Positions 1 to 9,383 of a stretch of DNA of 27,303 nucleotides are shown here, piece after piece. The number at the start of each line of letters is the position of its first letter. The first letter of the stretch is position 1. This DNA is from Perkinsus olseni (Eukaryota > Perkinsozoa > Perkinsida). Location of the stretch: assembly GCA_013115125.1 (NCBI GenBank), contig JABANN010000468.1, positions 1 to 27,303 of the forward strand, read 5' to 3'. Position numbers and translations under genes: made by a program. A model generated the notes under the pieces. That model saw only the letters and a list, made by a program, of their open reading frames with translations. It did no database searches and had not been told where the DNA came from.

Positions 1-68
<68 letters not shown>

Positions 69-69
69 C
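1..69. repeat. (AAC)n trinucleotide microsatellite
   Basis: Twenty-three uninterrupted AAC units run from the window edge. In the reading frame that continues into the adaptor gene they encode a run of 22 glutamines. The array probably begins before the window. Confidence 0.97.
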
Positions 70-1121
70 CGGCGAAGAAGGCAGATCCCTTCAGTAAGCG
101 TCTTGGCTCGGTTTTGCTTGCAGTGAGTTGGTCGCAGGTGGCCTGGGCCTTGATTCCCTCGGTTTCTCAATGGGCCCCTCTGGTGCGAAGGCATCGGTAC
201 CTTCTCAGCCGGCTCCCCAGACGACAGCGACCAGGAGTTTCATGGACGTGTTTAGTCCGACGCCTGCTCCGAGCCAGAGCCGAACCATCACGGCGTAGGT
301 GCCATACCACAACTTTCGTAAATTTCGTAGCGTGTCAGCCAATACTAGTTCGATTTTTGTGTCATGAATTTTGCTAGAAGCAAGCCAGTTGGAAAGCGCG
401 GGAATGTTAGGTGGTCCGGCGCCGCTGTACGGTTAATGAGACTAAATTGACTTGTGCACGAGTCTTTGTTATGGTTTTAGGTATTCTAATCCGGATGTTC
501 GCGTCGATTTCGCGGTGGCCTCTCGGGCTGATGGCGTTGATATTGATGCCAGCTTCCACTCACAGAAGACGCTCACTGATTTCATACTGGAGGCTGCAGT
601 ACCGAAGTAAGGATTCTGATAGCTGCTCGTCGTCGTTTAGTTTCTGTGGGATCGTAAAGGCGGTGTTCTGGTTCGAAGCCTCGACTGATTTTTCACGGAA
701 GGGAGTCGTTATGTTATGATTTTGCCAGGACTATGTTGACGACGAAATTCCGTGGAGGACCCCACTGTTGTCAGAAATATTTTCTGTCGGAAAATTATTT
801 TCTGAGATAATTTTTCCGTTTCGATTCGCTTTCGTTTCCTGTATGTCGTGGGTCCAGTGGACGATATTGGTTATGCTTCCAAGGTATTTAAGGTTGACTT
901 TGGAACCGGCCACGTCCCCGACTGTCCAGCCCGACGCTACGGTGACTCAAAAGTTGACAGTGACCCAAACAACAGAGCCCGCTAAGCCCATCATGATGAA
1001 ACTGCGCATTCGGTAAGTGACTCGCCTGAGCTCGTTCACTTCGATGATGCTTGGCAGGTATGTGAGCGATGGTATACCGATGGAAGAGTTAACTACGGTT
1101 AATAATATACCGATTGCGTGA
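1..1121 (+). CDS. Clathrin adaptor large subunit, AP-1 gamma-adaptin type (3' end: polyQ hinge and ear domain)
   Basis: Partial gene, 5' end outside the window. My exon model is join(<1..93,138..294,378..431,481..606,884..1012,1058..1121); every junction is GT-AG and the phases agree. The product would recruit accessory proteins to clathrin coats at the trans-Golgi or endosomes through its ear. The first exon is polyglutamine followed by PAKKADPF; the next continues S-GLGLDSLGF into a Pro/Ser/Thr-rich hinge. DPF is a typical adaptor-binding tripeptide. Exons 3 to 6 form a gamma-adaptin ear (GAE): DFILEAAVPK matches the family's conserved AAVPK strand, YLRLTLEPA follows it after the 277-nt intron, and MKLRIRYVSDG near the end matches the last strands. 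Other introns are 44, 83, 49 and 45 nt. AP-1 gamma is preferred over GGA because GGAs are an opisthokont family; another GAE-bearing protein cannot be excluded without the trunk domain. Confidence 0.82.
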
Positions 1122-1977
1122 ACATCATCAACTACTATCTGTGTTTTGCCGCAATCTTTGGGGATGCGCTTTCCATTGAGCGTCTATTATTGCGTTGTAT
1201 CTTAATAAGTAGTCGAAGGACTGTGAATGGTTGATAGGCATTTGGCATGTTTTCGCTTCTTGAGCTGATAGACCTGTACAGGAATGTAGGTCCAGTTATG
1301 GGGCGAGTTCAGGGACAAACGGGTTCTGATTTATTGATGCGGTAACGTGCTCGGAGACCTCCTCGTGGTGGTCGTGGAAGCTTGGTCTCCCAGAGGAAGG
1401 CCTACTCACCGGTTTCGACTATGTGAGACGCCTGTCACAATCACCCGAACCTTGATACCTGTAGAAAGTTAGGGGATAAGTGGTAAAGCCGCAAGGACGG
1501 TGTTGAGACCTTAGAGGAAGCTTCCTTGAGGGCGCGCTGAGCTTCTCACTGAGAGTGAGCCATGGTGAAGATATCACGTCATCACGCTCCATCATGCGTC
1601 TACCGTTGGCCTGTATTTTACTTGGGGGTCAATCAGCTGAGCTGGCGCGTCTGTGTGTGAGTTTACAGTCCAACGCTTGCGGTTCCGGCTTAGTTAGACT
1701 CGAAGCCGATGTGCTCAGTTGGGGACTTTCTGTAGCGTTGACATGCCGTGCAATCAGGCAGATTGTCAAGAAGCTCTCCACCAGACAAGCTTCCTTTCGG
1801 TTAGGGTGAGTGTACGTCCCTTGGTCACCAGCGGAGCGGAAGCTTCTTCCGAAGATTCTGCCAATCCTCACAAGGATTGAGGCACCCTGCCCCCCTCACT
1901 CGCATCGCCTGGTGGTCTGCTGGTGCTTCGCCGATTGGTTGGTCGAGTCCGGAATGATGCGGAGGTGCTTGGGATAG
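1122..1977. other. Intergenic or partly coding stretch, no resolved gene
   Basis: From 1122 to about 1550 I see no convincing coding. From about 1594 to 1805 there is an open frame ending at a good donor (GGGTGAGT). From about 1833 to 1974 a second open frame reads as a helical peptide (starting RKLLPKILPILTRIEA), closed by TAG at 1975-1977 in the same frame as the next gene. These may be 5' exons of the gene at 1978-2524, but I could not join the first two with a consistent phase and a single choice of frame. Confidence 0.4.
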
Positions 1978-2524
1978 ACGAATGGCAGCCTTTCACGGCA
2001 GTGTCTTGTTAACGGCTTTACTGCGTCGAATACACCGAATCCCATCCGAGTTCCGAAGTTGATCGGCACGAGTTCTGGGATGGAGTACTGCCTGGGAAGC
2101 AGCCTCTGCTCGGGTCAGGAGAATGGACAACTTATTCCCTCAGAATTGGACGTGGATTTTAAACAATTTTGGAAATCGATTTCGAGTTTCTCAGGTAGTT
2201 CAGTCGACGTGCTTTGGCGATGAGGGTGTGGGAATCGACCGTCGGAGGTGGGAGAACAGTAAGATATGTGCCAATGTTCCCATCATGATCTGCTTCGCTC
2301 CGTCGAGTGCCTCGGAATTTTTTTCCAGACATGTTGAGAATTTTGAACCGAAAAAAGTCCCACTTTTCCGTTCCGTCATGCGGTTGGACCCCTCGGCTTC
2401 CACGCTCGAAGATACCATTGCCAAGTCGGCAGTGCCAACTAATACCTATCCGCCATTACTCCTCGAACGCCACAGTTTGATGAGTGCGTGGGGGAAATTC
2501 ACTTGCACTCTGCCTCCCGGTTAA
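1978..2524 (+). CDS. Unrecognised protein, two 3' exons
   Basis: Model join(<1978..2151,2204..2524). The 52-nt intron begins GTGGAT and ends TTCAG, and joins the exons in phase 0, giving ...PSELD|STCFGDEG.... The joined reading is about 165 residues with several cysteines and tryptophans, which is unlike a random frame. It continues to a TAA at 2522-2524. The first exon may begin at the AG of GGATAG just before 1978. Alternatively it may continue the open frame upstream across the TAG at 1975-1977. I do not recognise a family. The stop lies about 45 bases before a gene fragment on the opposite strand, so the two converge. Confidence 0.5.
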
Positions 2525-2567
2525 CAAAAATCCATGCGCTACAACGGCCGTGAGGCCGCCGAAACAG

Positions 2568-2905
2568 TTAGCAGTTCAGGCAGACTGCATATCGGGAGAG
2601 CTTCGTGCAACTGCAGGAAATAGGGATAGACATATTGGGCGTTGAAGTCTGTGGGTGAGCAAGCACACTCTGATGATGAAAGGAAGATAAATTTTTGATG
2701 ACGCTCATTTCCGATGACCCACTGAACTGCCACGTTATCGCGGACTCTCGCTCGCCCAGGGCGGTCGGTTTTGATTCGCACAACATTCACTTCCTGCTCC
2801 AGCGTTGCTTTCCACCAGTTCGAGGAGCAGCGGTCGTCGGTTCCCCAAGGGTTAGCTTGCTGAGCGAAGGGCATGTCTTCAGAGTTAACCAATCCCGACT
2901 GTTCC
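2568..2905 (-). pseudogene. F5/8 type C (discoidin-like, galactose-binding) domain fragment, broken
   Basis: The minus strand reads NPWGTDDRCSSNWWKATLEQ, then VNVVRIKTDRPG and VAVQWVIGNE. This is the order of an F5/8 type C domain: a W-rich strand before the 'vdL' position, V-x-I, then V-x-V-G-N. The expected last strand (C..LSGRYV) is present as CTKLSRYAVCLNC, but in a different frame from the preceding CACSPTDFNAQYVYP. One small frame break or an unusual intron therefore lies near 2600-2615. No start codon or signal peptide is visible, and the 5' side abuts the block shared with copy B of the secreted family. F5/8C domains bind carbohydrates or lipids outside cells. I call it a probable pseudogene or truncated gene; an unannotated tiny intron would be the alternative. 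Confidence 0.5.
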
Positions 2906-2995
2906 GGTGTCCTTACAGCTGTTGGTTATCATACGGTAGCAGTATCGGGCAGTAGCCCACAGGATGCCTCTCCAGCGTTTTGGGTAATCCCTCAC
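2906..2995 (+). repeat. Duplicated upstream block of secreted family (copy A)
   Basis: About 90 bases immediately upstream of the copy A start codon closely match 9301-9383 upstream of copy B. Both contain TTGGT-ATCATAC-GTAGCAGTATCGG and CAGCGTTTTGG-TAATCCCTCAC directly before ATG. The block ends at the F5/8C fragment. It probably holds the promoter and 5' UTR, copied together with the gene. Confidence 0.75.
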
Positions 2996-3743
2996 ATGCC
3001 GGCATCCAAACACATCACCATCCGAGCATCAGCTGCTGCTGTTATATTCACATCAACCCTACCTCTCGGTGACGCTGCCAATAACGTGCGCCCATTCTCC
3101 ACTTTTGTCTAGTCATGGTCTACTTTCAGACGTTCCCGTCACAGATGAAGGCGACTCTCTTCCAGCCCTCGCCAGGCATTGAGATTGCCATTTGTACCTA
3201 CAGCGAAGGTGACGAGAACTCGGACACTCGGTCGGAATTCCAAGTATTCCTCGACAAGACAATCGGCATTCAAACGAGCTACATCACCTGTCCGAAGACC
3301 GATAGGCGTAGGGCCTTCACCGCGGACTTGTAAGATTAGCGCTGCGAAGGGTCATCGCGTACTGTCGTTTTACTGTCTTCAGCAATACGGACTACCAGAA
3401 TCCTCAGATCAGGAGTGTCCAGCCGTACGGTGACGCCAAATTCAAGTTCGGTCAACTTCCAGTCGGCCAAGGCGTGGACCCGCTGAGCAATCATATGTCG
3501 ATTCTGAGAGAAATATTTGAGACGAAAATTTTCCTTCCCAGAGGCCTCGCAAGCGCCAACGGTAAGGCCTTGACGAGAGCTTGCCCGTATGTCGGGGAAG
3601 CCATAGAGAAGGAGTTTGGTCCTTTTTCGGATGTGTGCCGCAAGTACTTCGTCCTGTCTAAGGAGGCCAAGGTTTATGCTAAGCCCAAGGTGGTGACGGT
3701 CGACGCCGATGGAAAATATACTTCGACGTCGGTGAAGAAGTGA
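2996..3743 (+). CDS. Small secreted four-cysteine protein, family copy A
   Basis: Model join(2996..3085,3130..3329,3383..3743), 216 residues. Introns are 44 nt (phase 0) and 53 nt (phase 2), both GT-AG. Exon 1 is a signal peptide: MPASKH, a short hydrophobic stretch, then LPLGDA as a likely cleavage site. Exon 2 carries two cysteines (AICTYS and YITCPK) around a predicted beta-rich segment. Exon 3 is mostly helical and carries two more (RACPYVG and DVCRKYF). The four cysteines match copies B and C, so two disulfides are likely. The start is fixed by alignment of all three signal exons. The stop is TGA at 3741-3743. No known domain is recognised; extracellular action is inferred only from the signal peptide. 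Confidence 0.85.
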
Positions 3744-4321
3744 CGGTAATGACAGTGAATGCAGTGGGACTACCATTATTGAGCAGCTCGTTATTGTTGC
3801 TGATTCATTGCTGATGATACTGTGCATGGCAAGGAGATGTTGCATGATCATGTTGTTCTAATGGTGTACTCTGACAATCAAGCCTCGTGGTGTTCACCAG
3901 AAGCAACTCTATCGTCACTCGATCGATCTTAGCTGAACGAAGAAAATATCGGAGGTAGCATCGCGCCTTGCTGTGGCAGTTAGTACGCTGTTAGTATTCC
4001 TTCGTTCGTAATCGTCGGCGCTAAGGGGTGGAGCGAAGGTAAGTAGTGAAAACAAAGAGAGACACTTTGGGTTCAAGACACTGCGAGTGGTCCAACAGCG
4101 ATTTCGGCTCGGTGAGACTCTCACCGATGTGCTCAGTTTCCGTGGGCTTCGTGCAGGGTTGTAGAGTCATTATCAGAAGCTTCGTTATGTCAATCTTCTT
4201 CGCATGCGGTGCGAAGAAGACTTCGTTGCTTCAGGGGCAGCAGTCCACAGTTCTCGTGCTCTATTTGTGAGGTTTTCCCCGCGAACGCCGGTTTAGCTAT
4301 TGAAAAGTCCGGTAGGAGCAG
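3744..4321. other. Intergenic region, no gene seen
   Basis: No frame on either strand shows a convincing coding pattern. It should contain the 3' UTR of copy A and the promoter and 5' UTR of the gene starting at 4322. Possible AG splice sites occur shortly before 4322, which would fit a 5' UTR intron or trans-splice acceptor. Confidence 0.5.
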
Positions 4322-7307
4322 ATGGCAGTGTCCGCCGCCTCAGCACAGTCCGACTGTATTCAGCGAGCCATTCATGCTGCCTACAATAAACGCTCTGGGA
4401 AGGGCATCGTGGAGGTGCTACTCAAACACCGGCTGGAAGTAAGTCCGTCAGCCTTAGTGTGGTATGTAATACGTGTAGTATACTACTGTCCACTGCTAGT
4501 GGTACTACTACTGCTGTCCTAGGCGTGACTAGGGCCCCTAGTCAGTANNNNNNNNNNNNNNNNNNNNNNNNNNNNNNNNNNNNNNNNNNNNNNNNNNNNN
4601 NNNNNNNNNNNNNNNNNNNNNNNNNNNNNNNNNNNNNNNNCAGTTAGTACTAGGCCCCTAGTCAGTAGTACTAGGCCCCTAGTCAGTAGTACTAGGCCCC
4701 TAGTCAGTAGTACTAGGCCCCTAGTCAGTAGTACTAGGCGCCTAGTCAGTACTATGGCAGTACTATTGTACCCCTAGTCTAGGGGTACAATGGTACTGCT
4801 ATAGTAATACTGTATAATGCTCTGTATCACCATTCGGCTGGCTGTCGAGAGGGACATCTCGATCGCGGCCTTTTGCTTCTCCTTAAAAGTATAGAAAAAT
4901 ACTCATGTTAATAACGTTGGTGAGAGTAGCACTACCGGGAACCACACAGACTCTCACTAGGTGCAGTTGCCAGTACAAGGCGCCATCTTCGAAACCTCGT
5001 TTCTTGGTCGAAAGTCCGCGTTAAGGAATTATGGGGCAATGCTAGTGAATCCTCTCTGATAGTGTGGGTTGCACTTGCTATGGTTTGGGCTCGACGAGCG
5101 TCGCAGTTTGCTCAGGCGAGCCCGAGGAATCTGGCCACGGGCCTTCATAGACTTTCACGGCTACGTCCTGAATGTCGGCAGCTGTTCCGATCGCCGGCGA
5201 TGAATAAAGTTCACTCCTGTGTTTTGAGGCATCTCACGGAGGATGCTGTGGACCCGCAGGTGGGAACTGAGATGAGACGCACTCTCGCTGTTCTTTTGGC
5301 TTGCGCTAGAACAACAGCCTAGTCTATTGGAAAGAGAATCGTACACGTACGTGCTATGGCTGGAAATCATTCACGTTAGAGGGACCACGCTAGTACATAA
5401 CTCTTTGATACACATCCTGCGAGACAGCTGTAAACCGAGCCTTTGAGAGAGCGTGAGTTGATAGGAGCCAAGCTCCGTTTTCTGTCGGTATTTTCATGTG
5501 CTAATTCTTCTGACACTCTTAATAGTATTTTGCCGCAGCCAACGTGGCTGTATTGGTAATCGACCTTCTGGAAACGACACTTTTCTTGAAATCTTGCAGT
5601 CTTGCTATTCCTCCATAACTGTTGGGCTGACATTATGAAATGATGTTAGCTCGGTTGACGCTGCCGTTCATCAGCGCTTTCATTTCGCCTGTCAGTACGT
5701 CGCGAATATTGTCTCTGCCTGTGCTACGGCTGAGTTCCACAGTAAGTCCCTCTACCGGTACTGTACGGCGATGCTGAGGGAGAAGCGCCTGAAGGAAGCC
5801 TTCAATGGACAGGAGCTGTCGAGCGTCTTGCCTGCTGTGTGGCAGCCTTGTGATAGCTCTCGTGGCCTTGAGGAGAGGAGAGGAGAGGAGAGGAGAGAGC
5901 TCTTGGCGGCGTTGATGGACTACATGGTAGGGCAGTTGTGGGTCGATAGCTGCTCATGTGTCTTTCCGGACAAGGGCCGACTCGCTGCCGCGTCACGGGC
6001 TCCGTGGTCCGGCGGCGAGTCTTGGGAACGGTTCGCTGGAATGCTTGAGAGAATCTTATTGCCAGTATGTGTTTCCATTCTACACAACATTTCCGTAGAA
6101 TCGTTATCGCAAATTCTTAAATTTTCTGAAAAAAACTGTCGTAAAATTTGTCCAAATATTAAGATTTTTCGGACTTGAAACACTCTCCAAATCCTGGGGA
6201 GCCGTAGAAATCGTTTGTCATTTCTTAGTGCGGCGTGCCGCTCGGATATCAACGGGAGGGAGTTGAAATTTTTCGACGAAATAAACTCTTGAAGGCGCTG
6301 ACTTTTCCCAGTTCTGGTGCGTGTAGCATCGGGAGTGGCGCGGGGTTGGGGGCACTCACAGAAGGACCCGTACTTGCTGCTGAGGGTAGCGATAGAAGCA
6401 CTCTCTCGCTAGGTGGAGAGCATGCCGACGATGGCAGCGCCCGAGCTCGCCAAAGTACTCTACAGCATCGGAGATGCTCATGACCGAGGCCTGCTTCCAG
6501 AACGGAGCCGATCGAAGGCCCAACGTCTCGTGCGGTTCGATATACTCCCGCAGATTGTGAGTCGGAGGTCTCGCTGAGGAATCCTTTATAGTGCGCGGCT
6601 ATCAGGTGGAAATACCACCCGAGCTGTTCTCTCCTCGCGACGTTGCACGTCTTCTCTGGGGACGCGCCCTGCTTCCCGTCCACTGCCCTCCAGAGCTGGA
6701 CGCCTTGCTTTACTTTCGACATCATATCGCGTCTCTGGCCTCGTGTGGTGGCTTCAGCGTCAAGGCGCTTTGTCGGTCAACTGTGGCCCTCGCGGAAGTC
6801 TCCTCGCGGTCCGCCGAAAGCGTCAGTGTTGAAGCAACCGATCCGGCAGCTGATCGTGGTGCGGCAAGATGGTCTCCTCACGATGTTGAGGCCCTCGCCG
6901 TTGCAACTTCGTCGGTCGAAGATCTCTCTCGCCTGCAGCGCCTGGTGGAGACGATCGTCCCGTTCGGCCCGTCAGCGCCCTCGCGGCTGGTCGAACCTTT
7001 TCTGGCCTGCTGCTGGGTGCTGCGAACGAAAGGTGTGCGACCAAGTCGACGTGCCAGCGCTGGGCTGCTATCACTCTTCCGTTCCCTTCAAGAGGGGCGT
7101 CTGCACGCTCAGGTGATGCTGCTGTGTTTTGCCTGGGGAGTTTACCCGACACCCAAAGACTTCACACATTGTGCAACCAGGCTCCGAGCGAACTTGAGCA
7201 ACCATTCAGACGTGGACCCGGGCTACATGTCGCTGATCGCCAAGACTCTGGCTCATCTGTGTTTCGCTGCGGGATGGCATCATGGCGAGAATAAAGGTTT
7301 CGGATGA
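4322..7307 (+). CDS. Alpha-helical repeat protein (OPR/RAP- or FASTK-like repeat style)
   Basis: Model join(4322..4438,5116..5321,5650..6064,6362..6556,6606..7307), about 543 residues. All junctions are GT-AG and agree in phase. Exon 1 begins MAVSAASAQSDCIQ and ends at a GTAAGT donor. Later exons repeat short helix pairs such as QYVANIVSACATAEF, GQELSSVLPAVW and APELAKVLYSIGD, the look of organellar RNA-binding helical repeats (PPR/OPR-type). RNA binding in an organelle is therefore an inference, and no RAP domain was seen at the C-terminus. Intron 1 (about 680 nt) contains the minisatellite and the assembly gap, so an additional exon may be missing; an acceptor at 5106 is an alternative. Exon 4 contains an in-frame TAG at 6410-6412 between IEALSR and VESMPT. 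A 27-nt GT...AG segment (6386-6412) would remove it but is unusually short. Confidence 0.72.
4548..4640. other. Assembly gap (93 N)
   Basis: A run of N lies inside a palindromic minisatellite whose units are visible on both sides. The true length is unknown. Confidence 0.99.
4645..4749. repeat. 21-bp palindromic minisatellite
   Basis: Five tandem copies of TAGTACTAGGCCCCTAGTCAG (the last with GGCGCC) follow the gap. A related unit, ACTAGGGCCCCTAGTCAGTA, precedes it at about 4528-4547. Each unit is nearly self-complementary (ACTAGG/CCTAGT), so the array can fold into hairpins. This probably explains the gap. It lies within intron 1 of the helical-repeat gene. Confidence 0.95.
4765..4791. repeat. 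Perfect 13-bp inverted repeat with 1-nt centre
   Basis: Arms 4765-4777 and 4779-4791 (ATTGTACCCCTAG and its complement) are separated by one T. It directly follows the minisatellite and shares the CCCCTAG core, so it is likely a derived unit. Confidence 0.9.
5871..5898. repeat. (GGAGA)n coding microsatellite
   Basis: Five tandem GGAGA units lie in exon 3 of the helical-repeat gene and encode the charged stretch EERRGEERRE. Since the unit is 5 nt, a change of one unit would shift the frame. Confidence 0.85.
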
Positions 7308-7627
7308 AGGTTTCTAGCTAGGCGTCGGTCGTGTTGATAGTAGTTTTCTTGAGGTGGGGTATTGTTGGGAGCATTGGAGCAGCAGCGGCAGAGGCAGAAG
7401 GGATCCCCAGCAGTTTTCACCTCCATGAATTTATAGAATTTTTCTTATCTCTTGTTATATTTTACTGCTATTAGATCGCGATGTGCTAGCTTTTTGTTGG
7501 CGGCCTCGCAGCGGCAAGACGTGGTTGATTCACGCCGTACACTACTCGGTTAATGGAGAAACAATGCGGTCGTGTCAACAGAGAGGCTGCCCAGCTGAGC
7601 ATACCGTCACAAGTCTGACTGGGAGCG
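7308..7627. other. Intergenic region, no gene seen
   Basis: This holds the 3' flank of the helical-repeat gene and the presumed promoter of the gene at 7628. There is an AT-rich stretch at about 7430-7475. No RNA gene or coding exon is convincing. Confidence 0.5.
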
Positions 7628-8515
7628 ATGGTCAACCCTATACCGGCTGGTGTGACGTTTTTAGTAGAGAATTTCCACCAACTCCGCCGGGGATCCGAAC
7701 GCGCAGGTTTTTCGATTCTTATGGCGGCTCTACCGGAGCTAGATTCACCGACACCCTCATCACCATCGTCATCATTCGGCGAAGTGAGCGAAGCTCCTCC
7801 GCTCGACGACAAGGAGCAGTCCAGTGTTGCTCAGCTGCTAGCGGATCTTACTGACCGTGTGGGAAGGCAGGAGGCGCACCGGTGAGGAAAAATAGTATTT
7901 TTTGTTTCTATTTTCTGACTTCTCAGATGCTTATCCCACGCGTTGACCATCCTACGCAAGGCCCCCGATAGGTTGGTGTATTCAACATTCCAGCGTATCA
8001 TTGGCGACTGTGCCTTGACGGAAATCCTGCTGTTCATATTCGACCTCGCAGGCTATCGCCGTCATGTAGGCCGTTGTACTTCTTGTAGGGCCGTTAGTTT
8101 GATAATATCCATAACGACGGCTTCTATAGTGATTATCGGGAATGGCATTTGATAAGCCGAACAGCGTACGAGTTGCTATTGTCAGGAAGCGGGCATGCAA
8201 GTGATGTTGGTGCTCGAGTCTCGTCGCTACATGAGCAGGATGTCCTCCATATTACGGGAGCTCGAAGCGGCGTATGTGAAAACGTTGAAGCCGGAAGAGG
8301 TCACCTACGCGCAGGTTGGACGACCGGTGTCTCCTGCGAGTGTCGGTACTGCTGTTGCCCTTCAGGTCGAATGCGCTGTGAGGAACAATTTTCAACTGCC
8401 GGGCATCGCCGATGTTCCTGCGGCGGCAGTTGACAGTAGTCGATCTTATCCCTCGGCCACTGTGGAGAGGCCGAAGAAACCTTGGGAGACGCCCGGGAGT
8501 GATGTCACTATTTGA
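7628..8515 (+). CDS. PUB-like domain protein, hypothetical
   Basis: Model join(7628..7881,7927..8065,8186..8515), 240 residues. Introns are 45 nt and 120 nt, GT-AG, phases 2 and 0. The N-terminal 60 residues are followed by a Ser/Pro-rich acidic linker. Residues about 86-145 (HALTILRKAPDRLVYSTFQ, then FIFDLAGYRRH) resemble a PUB/PUG fold: helices, an 'xPxxxxYxxxxxI' stretch and a hydrophobic 'L..GY' end. PUB domains, found in peptide N-glycanase and UBXD1, bind the C-terminal tail of p97/CDC48. A p97 cofactor role would follow if the match is right. The C-terminal 90 residues are low complexity. The gene structure is well supported; the domain is a weak visual match. Confidence 0.75.
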
Positions 8516-8599
8516 TAGAGTAGCTGTTTATTTTTCGGAACGTTAAAATCTGATTTTTAGTTTATGAAGACACGAGGGTGGAATGAGTCGTGATTTCGT

Positions 8600-8915
8600 T
8601 TAGTTTAGCTCTTCGCTTATGACTGCTCCGCGAGCAAGGCGCTTCATTGGAGAGTCTCCAGCGCCGAGGCTTCCTCTCTCAGACTGGGTATTGGTCGTTA
8701 ATGTAGGGTCGTCGACGTCATGTGAGATGAGTTTACAGGGGAGAGGATTCCTACTGGGGTCTTCCGTACTGTTCAAGGAAGTGGGCCTGGCTGAGGTCAT
8801 TCTAAACTCGTCGGATCACATCTAACGATTCATCCAGCTCGGATAGATCGTGAGGAGCGTCGTCGGAGCCCCACGGTGGAGAGGGTGTCGTGCCATGAGG
8901 GACCGTCGCTTCTTC
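8600..8915 (-). CDS. Unrecognised protein, three 3' exons with an 8-codon exon
   Basis: Minus-strand model join(8915..8808,8760..8737,8683..8600), 5' end unresolved. Introns are 47 and 53 nt, both GT-AG and phase 0. The reading is Pro/Ser-rich and acidic (PSPPWGSDDAPHDLSELDES), then TPVGILSP from the 24-nt exon, then a basic tail (SPMKRLARGAVISEELN). Three phase-compatible junctions with intron lengths typical of the window support it. The open frame is closed upstream by a stop at 8916-8918, so a further exon must join near an AG just before 8915. No family is recognised; a regulatory or disordered tail is likely. Confidence 0.45.
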
Positions 8916-9300
8916 TCATGGCGTCCTTTGGAGCAACAACTGCTCGCATGCTCCTCCCTCGTTCTCCCAGTCGAACTAACTTGCATCTGTAGGGGAATCG
9001 TAAGGCACGCAAGCATAGGAAATGGAAAAACAGAATCGTGCATTAGCAGAAGACTTGAAGGTCGACTGTGGAATGGGTCCGTGGAAGTTTCACGCTCGGT
9101 TTGTTGCACACCCTCGTCTATGTTCGCGCATCATGTTGAAAGAGCCCGTCCCCTTAAGGCGAGCGCTGGCGTCCTGCGAAGACTTTCGATACCAAATTTC
9201 CCGCTGCGCATAGCTCCCCTTGTGGTATGCAGTCGTCCCTAATCAGTTGAAAAAGAAAGGAAAAGGTACGATCATGATCAGTAGTACAGTTGAAGTGAGC
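8916..9300. other. Ambiguous region with overlapping short open frames
   Basis: On the plus strand, 9022-9213 encodes 63 residues from ATG (MEKQNRALAEDLK..., containing GPWKFHARFVAHPRL). On the minus strand the same segment also reads as plausible coding (SYAQREIWYRKSSQDA). I cannot decide between them. Upstream exons of the minus-strand gene at 8600-8915 may lie here. Confidence 0.3.
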
Positions 9301-9383
9301 CCCTACAGGTTTTGGTAATCATACAGTAGCAGTATCGGCCACCGGCCCCGCCTGCCTCCACAGCGTTTTGGCTAATCCCTCAC
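9301..9383 (+). repeat. Duplicated upstream block of secreted family (copy B)
   Basis: This matches 2906-2995 upstream of copy A over its whole length up to the start codon, including the ATCATACAGTAGCAGTATCGG segment and the final CCCTCAC. It is a probable duplicated promoter and 5' UTR. Confidence 0.75.

Noticed and set aside
655-705. GGTTCGAAGCC resembling a tRNA T-loop
   Set aside because: No matching acceptor stem or anticodon arm could be paired, and the segment lies inside a 277-nt intron of the adaptor gene.
719-770. YVDD tetrapeptide, as in reverse transcriptase active sites
   Set aside because: The surrounding residues do not match a reverse transcriptase, and the segment lies in an intron of the adaptor gene.
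768-1016. Open frame starting at ATG 768
   Set aside because: Only its part from 884 is coding (ear domain exon). The N-terminal part is AT-rich intron; splicing at 884 gives a precise match to the ear family.
5871-5898. GGAGA repeat as a splicing artefact or intron
   Set aside because: It keeps the frame and encodes a charged helix between two well-formed helical segments.
8850-9242. Plus-strand 130-codon frame
   Set aside because: It overlaps better-supported minus-strand exons and reads as low-quality, arginine- and serine-rich sequence.
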